Shown: positions 19,208 through 27,749 of the stretch, in pieces
How the letters are laid out: every line of letters begins with the position of its first letter
How positions within the stretch are numbered: the stretch's first letter is position 1
DNA from: Aquisediminimonas profunda
Lineage (GTDB): Bacteria > Pseudomonadota > Alphaproteobacteria > Sphingomonadales > Sphingomonadaceae
Length of the DNA stretch: 64,000 bases
Direction of reading: 5' to 3'
Assembly (NCBI RefSeq): GCF_019443285.1
Contig: NZ_CP080327.1
Location: forward strand, 3,220,001-3,284,000
Notes under the pieces: model-generated
Database searches by the model: none
Told to the model about the DNA's origin: nothing
The model's input: only the letters and a program-made list of their open reading frames with translations
Made by a program: the position numbers and the translations under genes

Positions 19208-19723
19208 GTGAAGGTTTTTTTCCGCGCAATCAGCGCAATTCTCATTTCCGCAAGTCTTCTTCCGGGCACAGCCTACGCAAGCCGTTATCTGCAGTGCGTT
19301 GAATTTGCCCGTGAGGTTTCGGGCATCGAGATTCGCGGGAACGCGAAAACCTGGTGGTCGCAAGCGACTGATCGGTATGATCGTGGAAACAGCCCGCGCG
19401 AGGGATCGGTTCTGGCCATGCCGGGCTATGGCAAGATGGGCTATGGCCATGTAGCGATGGTCAGCAAGGTCGTCAGCGATCGCGAGATTCTGCTGACCCA
19501 CGCAAATTGGTCGCGCCGCGGCGGGATCGAACGCGATGTCCGTGCCATCGACGTTTCCGCAAATGGAGACTGGAGCCGGGTGAAGATCTGGTATGCGGGC
19601 ACCAATGATTTTGGCACGACCAGCTATCCGGCCTATGGCTTTATCTATGCCAACAAGGCCAAGCAAAGCGATGGGTTCAGGCTGGGCGAAGACGTTATCC
19701 AGCTTGCTGCGCTTGAACGCTAA
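19208..19723 (+). CDS. Secreted CHAP-domain protein (NlpC/P60-like amidase fold), 171 aa
   Basis: An N-terminal signal peptide (about residues 1-24, ending near TAYA) is followed by a CHAP domain. The catalytic triad is visible as Cys30 in LQCVEFAREVSG, His81 in GYGHVAMV and Asn100 in THANWS. CHAP proteins cut peptidoglycan or glutathionyl-spermidine type amides. With export, a cell-wall amidase or peptidase is most likely. The start is a GTG with a weak ribosome binding site, and no better start retains the signal peptide. It is paralogous to the protein at 22314. A convergent terminator follows at 19739. Confidence 0.85.
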   Translation: MKVFFRAISAILISASLLPGTAYASRYLQCVEFAREVSGIEIRGNAKTWWSQATDRYDRGNSPREGSVLAMPGYGKMGYGHVAMVSKVVSDREILLTHANWSRRGGIERDVRAIDVSANGDWSRVKIWYAGTNDFGTTSYPAYGFIYANKAKQSDGFRLGEDVIQLAALER

Positions 19724-19738
19724 GCCCTAAGCAATCGA

Positions 19739-19764
19739 TGAAGCGCCCGAGGGCGCTTCATTTC
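19739..19764. terminator. Intrinsic terminator-like hairpin between convergent genes
   Basis: TGAAGCGCC (19739-19747) pairs with GGCGCTTCA (19752-19760) around CGAG, followed by TTT on the plus strand. It sits between the CHAP gene and the convergent crotonase gene, so it may serve both. Confidence 0.7.
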
Positions 19765-19782
19765 GACCCCGTCATTACTGGA

Positions 19783-20541
19783 CTAGCGCCCTTTCCATTC
19801 AGGCTTGCGCTTTTGTGCAAATGCCGCCGCACCTTCGCGAGCATCTTCGCTCATGAACAGATTTCCAAGGGCCTCCGTCTGCTTCTTCCACATGTCGCTC
19901 TCTGACCAATCGCGCGATTCCACGATGACGCGCTTTGAAGCCGCGACTGCCAGCGGGCCATTGGCAGTGATACTTGCCGCAAGTTCCAAGGCCCCATCCA
20001 ACGCTACACCGTCGGTCAGGCGATTGATCAGCCCTATTTCATAGGCACGCTGTGCAGTGATGAAATCGCCGGTCAGCGCCAGTTCCATGGCAAGCCGCGG
20101 GTTGATTTGACGCGGTAGGCGAACAAGCCCGCCAGCGGCTGCAGCAAGACCACGCTTCGCTTCCGGAATGCCGAATTTGGCTTGGGCGTTCGCAACGACA
20201 AGGTCGCATGCCAGCATGATCTCGAAGCCGCCTGCAAGAGCATAGCCATCGACAGCGGCGATCAGCGGCTTTTTCGGTGGCGCCTCGGTAATGCCGGCAA
20301 ATCCCCTTCCTTTAACTGAAGGCAATTCGCCTTGCAGAAACGCCTTCAGATCCATCCCCGAACAGAAGGTTCCGCCAGCGCCGGTAATGATCCCGACGCG
20401 AAGGGTATCGTCCCCATCCAAAGTGTCGAGCGCGGCTGCAACACCTTCGGCCAGCGCCCGGTTGGCTGCATTCTTGGCTTCGGGCCTGTTGAGGGTGATA
20501 ATCAACACGCCATCGCGCACTTCGGTCAAGACTTCAGACAT
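19783..20541 (-). CDS. Enoyl-CoA hydratase/isomerase family protein (crotonase), 252 aa
   Basis: This crotonase-fold enzyme has the oxyanion-hole segments CSGMDLKAF and ALAGGFEIML, and PEAKRGL. Glu is retained in AGGFE and IPEAKRG, so hydratase activity is plausible. I chose the ATG at 20541, seven bases after GGGAG, over an in-frame GTG at 20547. It lies directly downstream of the acyl-CoA synthetase gene on the same strand (39 bp), so the two probably activate and hydrate the same acid. The crotonase family is functionally broad, so isomerase or hydrolase activity cannot be excluded. Confidence 0.9.
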   Translation of the reverse strand: MSEVLTEVRDGVLIITLNRPEAKNAANRALAEGVAAALDTLDGDDTLRVGIITGAGGTFCSGMDLKAFLQGELPSVKGRGFAGITEAPPKKPLIAAVDGYALAGGFEIMLACDLVVANAQAKFGIPEAKRGLAAAAGGLVRLPRQINPRLAMELALTGDFITAQRAYEIGLINRLTDGVALDGALELAASITANGPLAVAASKRVIVESRDWSESDMWKKQTEALGNLFMSEDAREGAAAFAQKRKPEWKGR

Positions 20542-20586
20542 GGTCACACTCCCTTGATGATAGGTGAAAATGGAACAGCTTTACGT

Positions 20587-22116
20587 TTACGTCAAGCTAT
20601 CGCGAAGCTCGCGCTTGAGGACTTTGCCGATAGCACTCCTCGGGAGTTCGCCAGTTTCGACCAGACGGTTCAGACGTTGTGTTTTTCCCAACCTGCCGTT
20701 GACGAATGTCAGGACCTCTTCGGTCTTTACGCCGTCACGCAGGACAACAAATCCCACTGGCGTTTCCCCCCACTCCTCGCTCGGCGCGCCAATGACAGCA
20801 GCTTCGACAACGCCCGGATGCTGCAGCAAGACCGCTTCCAAATCGCTGGGGTAGATATTGAAGCCCCCCGATATGATCATGTCCTTTGCGCGATCCATCA
20901 AGGTCAAGAACCCGTCCTCATCGAACCGGCCAATGTCCCCATGCCGATAAAACAACCGACCTTCAGTATCGTACCAATGCATGGCCTTGGTCGCGTCCGG
21001 TCGATTGTTGTACCCGGTCATCATTGCAGGTGAACGGCCGACGATCTCTCCAACCGATCCCGGCGGCAGTTCATTCCCGTGCTCATCGATTACTCGCATG
21101 TCATGGCCCGGAGACGGCTGTCCGACGGTATGAAGCTTGTCTGGATATTTGTGCGCTTCGAGCAGGCAAACCCCGCCGCCTTCAGTCAATCCGTATATCT
21201 CGACAAGACCGCCTGGCCAGCGCTTCACGACATCTGCCTTGAGCGCTGCCGGGAAAGGCGCGCTTGTGCAATATTTCATGACAAAGCTCGACAAGTCGAA
21301 AGTGTCGAAATCCGGGAGCGCCATTATGCGACGATACTGGACAGGCACAAGCATCGTATTGGTCGCGCGTTCACGCTCTGCGAGTTCGAGAAATCCTCTC
21401 GCGTCAAACTTCTTCATAAGGACGATCTTGCCTCCCGAACCCAAAGTCGGGAGGAACGAAGCCATTGTGGTATTGGAATACATGGGCGTGGAAAGGATCG
21501 TCACGGAATCTTGACCATAGGCAGGCAGCCCGCGCTGAATGTGCTGCCAGCGCATCGCATGGCTGTGCACGATGCCCTTTGGAATGCCGGTCGTTCCGGA
21601 AGAGTAGATGATGTTGAAGCCGCTTTCGGGCCTGATCTCAACCGGCTCCGGCGCACTGCCTTCGGGATCCATCCATTGGGAAAGCGGTTCTCCGGCATCA
21701 CTGCCGTCCATCGCGATCCGCTCAACATTGCCAAGGTCAAAGCCTTCAAGTGTCGCAGCAGCCCCGGCATCGAGGAAGAGATGTCGCGCACCTGTATCCG
21801 CAATCATCGCAGCCATTTGTTCGCCGGTTGCAGAATAGGTTATCAGCCCTGCAACCGCCCCGGTCTTCAGGACGCCAAGCCACACAGCAACGTGATGCGC
21901 CGAATTGAAACCGGCCAACGCGACAGCACCTCCCGGTCCTATGCCTTCCCGCTGGAGCCGCGAAGCGATCCTGTCGCCCAGCCGGTTGAATTCGGCCCAA
22001 GTCAGCCGAGAATCCGGATCTGCAACGGCTATTGCATCGGGCCGATTGGACGCATGGTGGCGGACTATTTCAGGGAGATTGGAAAACTCCGCGGAGAGCA
22101 AGGCTTCAAGGGTCAT
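20587..22116 (-). CDS. Class I acyl-CoA synthetase (AMP-forming), 509 aa
   Basis: This ligase activates a carboxylic acid with ATP and CoA through an acyl-adenylate. The P-loop-like motif YSSGTTGIPKG is at 171-181, the A5 region IYGLTEGGG and A7/A8 region GDIGRFDEDGFL and SGGFNIYPSDLE follow, and the C-terminal catalytic Lys lies in AIGKVLKREL. It is cytosolic. It is divergent from the CHAP gene at 22314 and upstream of the crotonase gene in the same direction. It probably supplies the first CoA ester of the island. The chain specificity is unknown. Confidence 0.93.
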   Translation of the reverse strand: MTLEALLSAEFSNLPEIVRHHASNRPDAIAVADPDSRLTWAEFNRLGDRIASRLQREGIGPGGAVALAGFNSAHHVAVWLGVLKTGAVAGLITYSATGEQMAAMIADTGARHLFLDAGAAATLEGFDLGNVERIAMDGSDAGEPLSQWMDPEGSAPEPVEIRPESGFNIIYSSGTTGIPKGIVHSHAMRWQHIQRGLPAYGQDSVTILSTPMYSNTTMASFLPTLGSGGKIVLMKKFDARGFLELAERERATNTMLVPVQYRRIMALPDFDTFDLSSFVMKYCTSAPFPAALKADVVKRWPGGLVEIYGLTEGGGVCLLEAHKYPDKLHTVGQPSPGHDMRVIDEHGNELPPGSVGEIVGRSPAMMTGYNNRPDATKAMHWYDTEGRLFYRHGDIGRFDEDGFLTLMDRAKDMIISGGFNIYPSDLEAVLLQHPGVVEAAVIGAPSEEWGETPVGFVVLRDGVKTEEVLTFVNGRLGKTQRLNRLVETGELPRSAIGKVLKRELRDSLT

Positions 22117-22232
22117 GAAATTGTCCGTCGCTCATGACTGGGGCTGCGGTCAAGCCCGCCTTTGCATCGTACCAGCGAAAAGGCACCTCTCAATGCGGCA
22201 GTTCGCCAAGAATGGCGGCAGTCACCGGATGA

Positions 22233-22248
22233 TTATCATTAAATTAAC
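22233..22248 (+). promoter_or_regulatory. CtrA-box-like sequence upstream of second CHAP gene
   Basis: TTATCATTAAATTAAC matches the alphaproteobacterial CtrA consensus TTAA-N7-TTAAC except at one position. It lies 65 bp before the CHAP gene at 22314 in an AT-rich patch. One mismatch and the AT bias make a chance match possible. Confidence 0.3.
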
Positions 22249-22313
22249 CATAAGCGTCGAAATTACGCTCTCACAGGCTTTGCGACTTTTTTGGGGCAAT
22301 TCCAGAGACGTAC

Positions 22314-22964
22314 ATGATCCGGTTGGCAAGGACCATTCTGGCGTTCGGCGCCTTGTACGGCGCGGCTGCTCCGCTCTCGGCGCTGCCGCTCGCGGAGCCG
22401 ACGCCCCGATATCACTGGGAATGTGCTCCTTTTGCCCGGGCAGTTTCAGGCATCCAGATTTATGGTGATGCGTATACCTGGTGGGATCAGGCGGAGGGTC
22501 GTTACAAACGAGGACACCGTCCCAAGATTGGTGCCGTCTTGGCCTTCCTCCCGCATGGCAGGATGGAGCTTGGCCATGTGGCAACAGTCAGCGACATCAT
22601 CGATGACCGCACAATCCTCGTCGCACATGCCAACTGGTCGCCGATCAATGGTCGGCGCGGACAAGTCGAACGTGATGTCAAGGTAATTGACGTCTCAGAG
22701 GCAGGCGATTGGAGCGCCGTCCGCGTCTGGTATGCTCCCAATGAAGACATGGGTGGAGCAGCATGGCCCGTGCATGGCTTCATCTATCCGCCGCGAAGCG
22801 TCACTGCAGCGCCAAAATTGCCCTACGCGAATGTCCTGGCCTGGACTGCCAGCCTTGATGAAGTCCGGCGCCCAACTGGACGTATTGCCTATCTGGGCAA
22901 GCTGTTGCCCGGACTGGTTTCATCAAAGGAAAAAGGGCGCAAGGCCGGAAAGACCGACCAGTAA
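22314..22964 (+). CDS. Secreted CHAP-domain protein, paralogue of the gene at 19208, 216 aa
   Basis: A signal peptide (about 1-23) precedes a CHAP domain with Cys37 in WECAPFARAVSG, His88 in LGHVATV and Asn107 in AHANWS. The two CHAP proteins share the order Cys-x-FAR-VSG, TWW, GHVA, HANW, VERDV/IERDV and GDWS. This copy has a 45-residue basic C-terminal tail that the other lacks. Role: probable periplasmic or cell-surface amidase. It is convergent with pepN, five bases apart. The ATG follows CCAGAGACGT, with a weak ribosome binding site. Confidence 0.85.
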   Translation: MIRLARTILAFGALYGAAAPLSALPLAEPTPRYHWECAPFARAVSGIQIYGDAYTWWDQAEGRYKRGHRPKIGAVLAFLPHGRMELGHVATVSDIIDDRTILVAHANWSPINGRRGQVERDVKVIDVSEAGDWSAVRVWYAPNEDMGGAAWPVHGFIYPPRSVTAAPKLPYANVLAWTASLDEVRRPTGRIAYLGKLLPGLVSSKEKGRKAGKTDQ

Positions 22965-22969
22965 CAACC

Positions 22970-25567
22970 CTATTCGCTTGCAAGACTCTTTGAAGCTTGC
23001 TCGTACAGATCCTTGCTCAACCCGGCCTGACCAACAATGCGTTCCAACTGCGCCTTCATCAAACCCTGCCTCTTGGCATCAAACCGGCGCCAACGGCCAA
23101 GAGGCGGAAGCAGCTTGGCCGCGGTCTGCGGATTGATCGGGTCAAGTTCAAGAAGGATGTCTGTGAGGAAGCGGTAGCCTGAGCCATCTGCGAGATTGAA
23201 CTGCTGCTGATTGACGGAAAAGGCTCCCGCCAAGGCTCTTACCCGGTTCGGGTTCTGGAGCGTGAAATCAGGATGCTCCCGCAAATCCTTGACCGCCTCA
23301 ATAGTATCCTTCCTCGTCGAGAGGGCCTGAGTGGTAAACCATTTGTCGATCACCAGCGGATTGTCGCGATAGCGATTGTAGAAAATGTCCAGCGCGGCCA
23401 CACGTTCGTCGGCGTCGCTATTGGCGAGCGTTCCGAGCGCTGCAAGTCGATCGGTCATATTGTCTGCAGTCTCGAACTGGTGGAACGCCAGTTTTGCAGC
23501 ATCCGAAACGCTTGCCCCAGCCAGATATCCGAGCGACACATTCCGAAGACGCCGGCTGCCCTTTGCTTCTGGACTATATTCAAAGGATTTTGCGGCATGG
23601 GCAGCAAATGCTCCTCGCCAGAGACCTTCGAGCGAACCACCGAGATCGCGGCGCAGGGCGTCTCGTGCAGAATTGATTGCATCGGGATCCACCACCAGCA
23701 TCTGGTCGCCAATAAAAGCCTCGCTTGGCAGCAGAACGGCTTCTGCCACAAATGCCGGATCAAGGGCATTGTTGGTCAGTGTATTGCGAACCGCTTCGAT
23801 AACTGGCCCATGATCTGCAGTGCCCGAACTCACGGCACTTACCAGTGTATCCAGCATCAGTTGCTGCATGGCCTCATAGCGCCCGAACGGATCATCATCA
23901 TGCGCCGACAGAAAGGCCAAGTCCGATGCGCTCCGATCACTTTCCACAATAATTGGTGCGGAAAAGCCACGGTTGATGGAGAGCACCGGGTGCTTTGCAA
24001 ACCCGGCAATGCGAATTTCCTTTTCTACGTCTGTCAGGATCTCCAGCTGTTCAATCTCGCGATTTGCCGATTCTCGGTTAAAAAGCGCAATCTTGAGCGG
24101 GATAGCCATAGGCAGTTTGTTGCTTTGCCCTGGCGTGTCAGGCACCGACTGCTCGAGCTTCAGCACTGCCTCCTGCCTGGACGCATCATGCGTGAGACTT
24201 GCCTTGACATGCGGCGTCCCTGCTTGTGAATACCAGAGCCGGAACTGGCCCAGGTCGACGCCACTTGCTTCCTCCATGGCAAGGACAAAATCCTCGCAGG
24301 TCACGGCCTGGCCGTCATGTCGCTCGAAATAGAGGTCGCTACCGGCACGGAATTTTTCCTGTCCCAGCAAGGTGTGCAGCATGCGGATGACTTCCGCACC
24401 CTTGTTGTAGATTGTCGCAGTGTAGAAGTTTGAAATTTCGATATAGGACTCAGGCCGGACCGGATGCGCGAGTGGGCCAGCATCTTCCTGAAATTGGGAA
24501 GCTCGGAGCATACGAACGTCTTCAATGCGCCTTACCGCTGCCGAGCCCTGGTCGGCTGAAAAGCACTGGTCCCGAAAAACTGTAAAGCCTTCCTTCAGTG
24601 AGAGCTGAAACCAGTCCCGACAGGTTACGCGGTCGCCCGACCAGTTGTGGAAATATTCATGCGCAACGACACCCAGAATGGCGTCATAATCCAGATCAGT
24701 TGCGGTATCCGGATCTGCCAGAATATAGCGTGAATTGAATATGTTGAGGCCCTTGTTTTCCATCGCGCCGAAATTGAAATCATCAACTGCGACAATATTG
24801 AAAATGGCCAGATCATATTCCCGTCCGTAGACGTCCTCATCCCATTTCATGCTGGTCTTGAGCGCCGCCATGGCATGGGCTGTCTTGGGAAGATCGCTTT
24901 CTCTTACCCAGATTGCGAGGTCGACCTTGCGACCCGACATGGTGACAAACGAATCCCGGTTCGCGTGAAGGTCGCCAGCGACCAGAGCAAAAAGATAGGC
25001 AGGTTTGGGAAAAGGATCATTCCATTCGACCCAATGCCGACCATTGGCCAATTCTCCGCGGCCAACCGGATCACCATTGCACAGCAGGATCGGATAGGCC
25101 TCACGATCGGCTTCCATCCTGACATGATAACGGCTCAGCACATCGGGCCTGTCTGGAAAGAATGTGATCCTGCGAAATCCCTCGGCTTCGCACTGGGTAC
25201 ATAGCAAACCGTTCGACGCGTAAAGTCCCATCAGCTTGGTATTGGCTGCCGGATTCAGTTCAACTTCCGTTTCGATTGTGAAGGCATCGCCATCAAGCGC
25301 GAGCAGAAGTGCACCTTCGTCCAGAATCCAGTTGCTCGTCTCTTCCCCATCTACTCTAACCTGCAAGGGCTGCAGTTCGTCTCCATCCAAGCGCAGAGGT
25401 CGATCATGAAGTCCATTGCGTTCAACGCGCAAGGTGGCATGCACTCGGGTTCCGTGAGCCGACAAATTGAAATCGAGCTGAACAGATGGCACAAGCCAGT
25501 CTGGCGGATGATAGTCTTCCCTGTGAACTACATTCGGGACGGATGGAGCGTTCATGGCATCAAGCAT
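22970..25567 (-). CDS. pepN: Aminopeptidase N (M1 family, PepN), 865 aa
   Basis: This zinc aminopeptidase removes N-terminal residues from cytosolic peptides. The substrate-binding motif GAMEN is at 267-271, the zinc motif HEYFH at 303-307 with the third ligand Glu326 in LSLKEG, and the C-terminal ARM-like helical domain gives the usual length of about 870 residues. There is no signal peptide. The start is the first ATG, and an in-frame ATG four codons later is equally possible. Housekeeping gene, unrelated to the flanking islands as far as can be seen. Confidence 0.97.
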   Translation of the reverse strand: MLDAMNAPSVPNVVHREDYHPPDWLVPSVQLDFNLSAHGTRVHATLRVERNGLHDRPLRLDGDELQPLQVRVDGEETSNWILDEGALLLALDGDAFTIETEVELNPAANTKLMGLYASNGLLCTQCEAEGFRRITFFPDRPDVLSRYHVRMEADREAYPILLCNGDPVGRGELANGRHWVEWNDPFPKPAYLFALVAGDLHANRDSFVTMSGRKVDLAIWVRESDLPKTAHAMAALKTSMKWDEDVYGREYDLAIFNIVAVDDFNFGAMENKGLNIFNSRYILADPDTATDLDYDAILGVVAHEYFHNWSGDRVTCRDWFQLSLKEGFTVFRDQCFSADQGSAAVRRIEDVRMLRASQFQEDAGPLAHPVRPESYIEISNFYTATIYNKGAEVIRMLHTLLGQEKFRAGSDLYFERHDGQAVTCEDFVLAMEEASGVDLGQFRLWYSQAGTPHVKASLTHDASRQEAVLKLEQSVPDTPGQSNKLPMAIPLKIALFNRESANREIEQLEILTDVEKEIRIAGFAKHPVLSINRGFSAPIIVESDRSASDLAFLSAHDDDPFGRYEAMQQLMLDTLVSAVSSGTADHGPVIEAVRNTLTNNALDPAFVAEAVLLPSEAFIGDQMLVVDPDAINSARDALRRDLGGSLEGLWRGAFAAHAAKSFEYSPEAKGSRRLRNVSLGYLAGASVSDAAKLAFHQFETADNMTDRLAALGTLANSDADERVAALDIFYNRYRDNPLVIDKWFTTQALSTRKDTIEAVKDLREHPDFTLQNPNRVRALAGAFSVNQQQFNLADGSGYRFLTDILLELDPINPQTAAKLLPPLGRWRRFDAKRQGLMKAQLERIVGQAGLSKDLYEQASKSLASE

Positions 25568-25645
25568 GTTTTAAGCCTAGGCGTCGCGTGAGGCTTGATC
25601 AATCCATCGCTGAGTGTATTGCGTACGTATTACACTGGAAATCAT

Positions 25646-26905
25646 ATGAGACCAAAATCCGTATCCCTTTTTTCAGCCTTGGCATGTCTGGTAGTCGTGC
25701 CTGCAGCAGCTCATGCGGCGCCGTTTGATCCTGAAGCGGCAACTCAAGCCTATCTCGCCACGCTCAAAGGTGCCGCCCGTGCTCAGTCGGACGCCTATTT
25801 CGAGGGTGGCTATTGGCTGTTGCTCTGGGGCACTCTCGCAGCTGTGTTTGCCGACTTCATCCTGTTGCGCACAGGATTGTCCGCGCGCTTTCGGAACTGG
25901 GCCGAACGCGTCACCAAAAGACGCTTCGTGCAATCGATGCTCTATGGCGTTCCCTATGTGATCATCAGCTCGACCATCCTCGTTCCGTGGACAATTTACA
26001 CAGGCTATGTGCGCGAAAAGCAGTATGGCCTTTTGACGCAAGGGTTTGGCGACTGGGCTGGCGAACAAGCCATCCTCCTCGTGCTGAACATAATCGCATT
26101 CTCGCTGATCATCGCCTTGGTGATGAACGGTATCCGGCGGTCCCCGAAACGCTGGTGGCTGTGGGGAACCGGCATGGCCGCCCTTACCATGGTCTTTTTC
26201 ATCATGATTGCGCCGGTTTTCATCAACCCGTTGTTCAACACCTATACAGAGTTGGCGCCGGGTCCGGTCAGGGACAGGATTGTAGGCATGGCCCAATCCC
26301 GAGGCATTCCGGCCAATCACATTTATGTTTTTGATCAGTCGAAGCAGCATAAGCGCATATCGGCAAATGTGGCAGGTATAGGGCCGACGATCCGCATCTC
26401 GCTCAACGACAACCTTCTCAAGCGGACGACACTTTCTGAAACTGCCGCTGTCATGGGGCATGAGATGGGCCACTACGTCCTTAATCACAGCCTTAGACTG
26501 GCGATCGGATTTGGTCTGGTCTTTGGCTTTTGCTTCTGGATTGCATCGCTGGTTGTTCCCGGCATCGTCGCGCGTTGGGGGGCTGGCTGGGGTATTCGCG
26601 GTATTGACGATGTTGCTGCATGGCCGGTTTACTCAATAGTTATTACAATCCTGATCCTCGCAATGACGCCCGTTAAGAATACGCTGATCCGCAGCCAGGA
26701 AAGCGAAGCGGACGCCTTCGGACTCGATGTCGCGCGCGAACCGGACGGATTTGCCCAAGCCGCAATGCAACTTTCCGAATATCGCAAGATCGAACCTGGA
26801 CCGGTCGAAGAATTCCTGTTTTACGACCATCCTTCGGGCCGGACGCGGGTGCGCATGTCAATGGAGTGGAAAGCCCGGCACCTGGCTGATCCGCGGCCAA
26901 AGTAA
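25646..26905 (+). CDS. M48 family membrane metalloprotease, Ste24/CAAX-protease type, 419 aa
   Basis: This is an integral-membrane zinc endopeptidase. A signal-like first segment (1-24) is followed by the CAAX-protease N-terminal domain with several membrane helices (about 55-200), the zinc motif HEMGH at 272-276 and the third ligand in ESEAD (about 352-356). I chose the ATG at 25646 because GGAA lies five bases upstream and it gives a proper signal sequence. An upstream non-ATG in-frame start would add 17 non-conserved residues. Bacterial Ste24 homologues take part in membrane-protein quality control. The next gene starts one base after its stop. Confidence 0.93.
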   Translation: MRPKSVSLFSALACLVVVPAAAHAAPFDPEAATQAYLATLKGAARAQSDAYFEGGYWLLLWGTLAAVFADFILLRTGLSARFRNWAERVTKRRFVQSMLYGVPYVIISSTILVPWTIYTGYVREKQYGLLTQGFGDWAGEQAILLVLNIIAFSLIIALVMNGIRRSPKRWWLWGTGMAALTMVFFIMIAPVFINPLFNTYTELAPGPVRDRIVGMAQSRGIPANHIYVFDQSKQHKRISANVAGIGPTIRISLNDNLLKRTTLSETAAVMGHEMGHYVLNHSLRLAIGFGLVFGFCFWIASLVVPGIVARWGAGWGIRGIDDVAAWPVYSIVITILILAMTPVKNTLIRSQESEADAFGLDVAREPDGFAQAAMQLSEYRKIEPGPVEEFLFYDHPSGRTRVRMSMEWKARHLADPRPK

Positions 26906-26906
26906 A

Positions 26907-27749
26907 ATGCCGAACCTGTTGATCTTTGGACTTGGCTATACTGCCTTACGGATAGCAGCGTCTGCAAATGCATTGGGCTGGGAAGTTCACGCGACTGGCT
27001 CTGCCGGAGATTTAAGCTTTGACGATGTCGGCAATGTCAAATTGGCCATTGCGCAGGCAAGCCACATTCTCTCTTCCGTGCCGCCGGTTGTCGACGGAGA
27101 CCCTGTGTTGCAGTCCTATGGTGAAGCCATACGTGCAAGTTCAGCACAATGGATCGGCTATCTTTCTTCAACCGGAGTTTATGGCGATGCGCGTGGTGCC
27201 TGGGTTGATGAGTCCGCGCCAATCAGGGGCCGTCGTGAAAGCCGCAATCAGGCAGACCGCGACTGGCAGCAGCTTTCACCCCTGACACGAGTGTTCCGAC
27301 TACCCGGCATATATGGGCCAGGGCGTTCCGCTTTGGATCGAGTAAAGCAAGGCAACGCGCATCGGATCGATTTGCCCCATCAGGTTTTCAGCCGCATCCA
27401 TGTCGACGACATTGTTTCAGGTGTCCTGGCGAGCTTCGCAGGCCCACCGGGCTCCTACAATCTTGCTGATGATGCGCCTTGCTCGCAGAACCGCGTCATT
27501 GAGGCGGCGTGCGACCTTTTGGATTTGCCGCACCCTCCTCTTCTCTCACTCGAAGCCGCCGAATTGAGTCGGGAAGCTCGCGCCTTCTATTCGGAAAACA
27601 GGCGTGTCTCCAATGCAAAGGCCAAGCATTTGCTAGGATGGATGCCAGCCTATGCCGACTTTGCGATGGGCCTGCGCGCGCTGAGCGCGATTACGAGTCC
27701 TGCCATTGCCAACGCGCCACCACCTGCAGCTATTGCCGTCCAATTATAA
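26907..27749 (+). CDS. YeeZ-like NAD(P)-binding epimerase/dehydratase family protein, 280 aa
   Basis: The N-terminus LLIFGLGYTALRIA is a Rossmann fold with a GxGYTA variant. LSSTGVYGD and the R-x-PGIYGPGRSAL segment are typical of the YeeZ/WcaG-like branch of extended SDRs, and FSRIHVDDI follows. The reaction is unknown. It starts one base after the M48 protease stop, so the two are co-transcribed. The last 34 codons lie antisense to the 3' end of the convergent EamA gene (27650-27749). The C-terminal stretch ITSPAIANAPPPAAIAVQL looks like read-through rather than conserved sequence. Confidence 0.85.
   Translation: MPNLLIFGLGYTALRIAASANALGWEVHATGSAGDLSFDDVGNVKLAIAQASHILSSVPPVVDGDPVLQSYGEAIRASSAQWIGYLSSTGVYGDARGAWVDESAPIRGRRESRNQADRDWQQLSPLTRVFRLPGIYGPGRSALDRVKQGNAHRIDLPHQVFSRIHVDDIVSGVLASFAGPPGSYNLADDAPCSQNRVIEAACDLLDLPHPPLLSLEAAELSREARAFYSENRRVSNAKAKHLLGWMPAYADFAMGLRALSAITSPAIANAPPPAAIAVQL

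Noticed and set aside
21079-22137. 352-codon plus-strand frame
   Set aside because: It is antisense to the acyl-CoA synthetase, whose motifs are complete. There is no recognisable domain.
23273-24229. 318-codon plus-strand frame
   Set aside because: It is antisense to pepN, which is intact over its full length.
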